A stretch of DNA of 64,000 bases, taken from Tetramitus jugosus. Its lineage: Eukaryota > Heterolobosea > Eutetramitea > Acrasida > Vahlkampfiidae. The stretch is from NCBI GenBank assembly GCA_937625935.1, contig OW569355.1:372001-436000 (forward strand), read 5' to 3'. The first letter of the stretch is position 1, and every line of letters begins with the position of its first letter. Below the pieces are notes generated by a model. The model saw nothing but the letters and a program-made list of their open reading frames with translations. It did not search any database and was not told where the DNA came from. The translations under genes and the position numbers were made by a program. This document shows positions 63,854 through 64,000 of this stretch, one piece after another.

Positions 63854-64000
63854 TTTTCTTCTTGCTTTGTACTTTACAAACAAACTGTGGACTGTTCAGA
63901 CTTTATGTATGTAATGTTCAATTCTTGCGGAGTGTTGTTATAATATCCAGCAGCTCTCTTGTTTCATCTGTTGAGAAGCATGATGTCCCATGTCTATTCG
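63854..64000. other. Right window edge
   Basis: After the 5S terminator there are 147 bp in which I see no supportable feature. Confidence 0.5.

Overview
The window looks like a nuclear chromosome segment of a heterolobosean amoeboflagellate, most probably a Naegleria species. The reasons are protist-type genes with few, short GT-AG introns (about 62-193 nt), very tight gene packing on both strands, moderate AT bias, runs of CAA/AAC/CAC codons giving Gln/Asn/His tracts, an actin typical of the genus, and a mix of cytoskeletal, phagocytic and flagellar genes. I cannot tell the species apart from the sequence alone. No mobile element, CRISPR array, operon or bacterial gene island is visible. 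Every gene is a stand-alone eukaryotic unit.

Layout. 1-9.7 kb: a cut-off unknown gene, actin, an ankyrin-repeat protein, an RCC1-like propeller, a longin R-SNARE (VAMP7 type), dolichol kinase, coactosin and a cyclase-family (kynurenine formamidase-like) hydrolase. 9.8-13.4 kb: a small unknown gene, a decayed gene (pseudogene), and an M1 peptidase of the leukotriene A4 hydrolase group with a membrane anchor. 13.5-28.5 kb: a cell-cycle neighbourhood with DNA polymerase epsilon, a type I membrane protein, NEDD1, a dual-specificity phosphatase, a small unknown protein, a coiled-coil protein and a CENP-X/MHF2-like histone-fold protein. Several of these have TTTSSCGC (E2F/DP-type) sites just upstream. 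28.5-46 kb: an F-box/LRR protein, SAC1 phosphoinositide phosphatase, a START-like protein, a coiled-coil protein, a stand-alone C-terminal half of RRP5, eIF4E, a WD40 protein, an LRR pseudogene, a low-complexity protein, PHAF1 (phagosome assembly factor 1) and, head to head with it, the ciliary protein CFAP418. 46-64 kb: ribophorin I, a 1430-residue coiled-coil/PH protein, sterol C14 reductase, a CDK12-like kinase, NAC alpha, a HAP40 (F8A) homologue, a MAGE/NSE3 protein, legumain and a 5S rRNA gene.

How the genes relate. Dolichol kinase and ribophorin I both serve N-glycosylation in the ER. Actin and coactosin act on the actin cytoskeleton. VAMP7, SAC1 and PHAF1 act in membrane traffic and phagosome biology. 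POLE, NEDD1, CENP-X, NSE3 and perhaps the phosphatase serve chromosome replication and mitosis. CFAP418 fits an organism that can build flagella. RRP5, eIF4E, NAC alpha and 5S rRNA serve ribosome production and translation.

Intron-containing genes were assembled by reading splice sites and matching codon phase across each junction. Starts were moved to the first sensible ATG wherever the longest open frame began at TTG or GTG. The most notable points are the roughly 12-bp gap between the PHAF1 and CFAP418 start codons, the split RRP5, the HAP40 homologue, the paired E2F-like sites, and two decayed genes whose lesions can be read directly.
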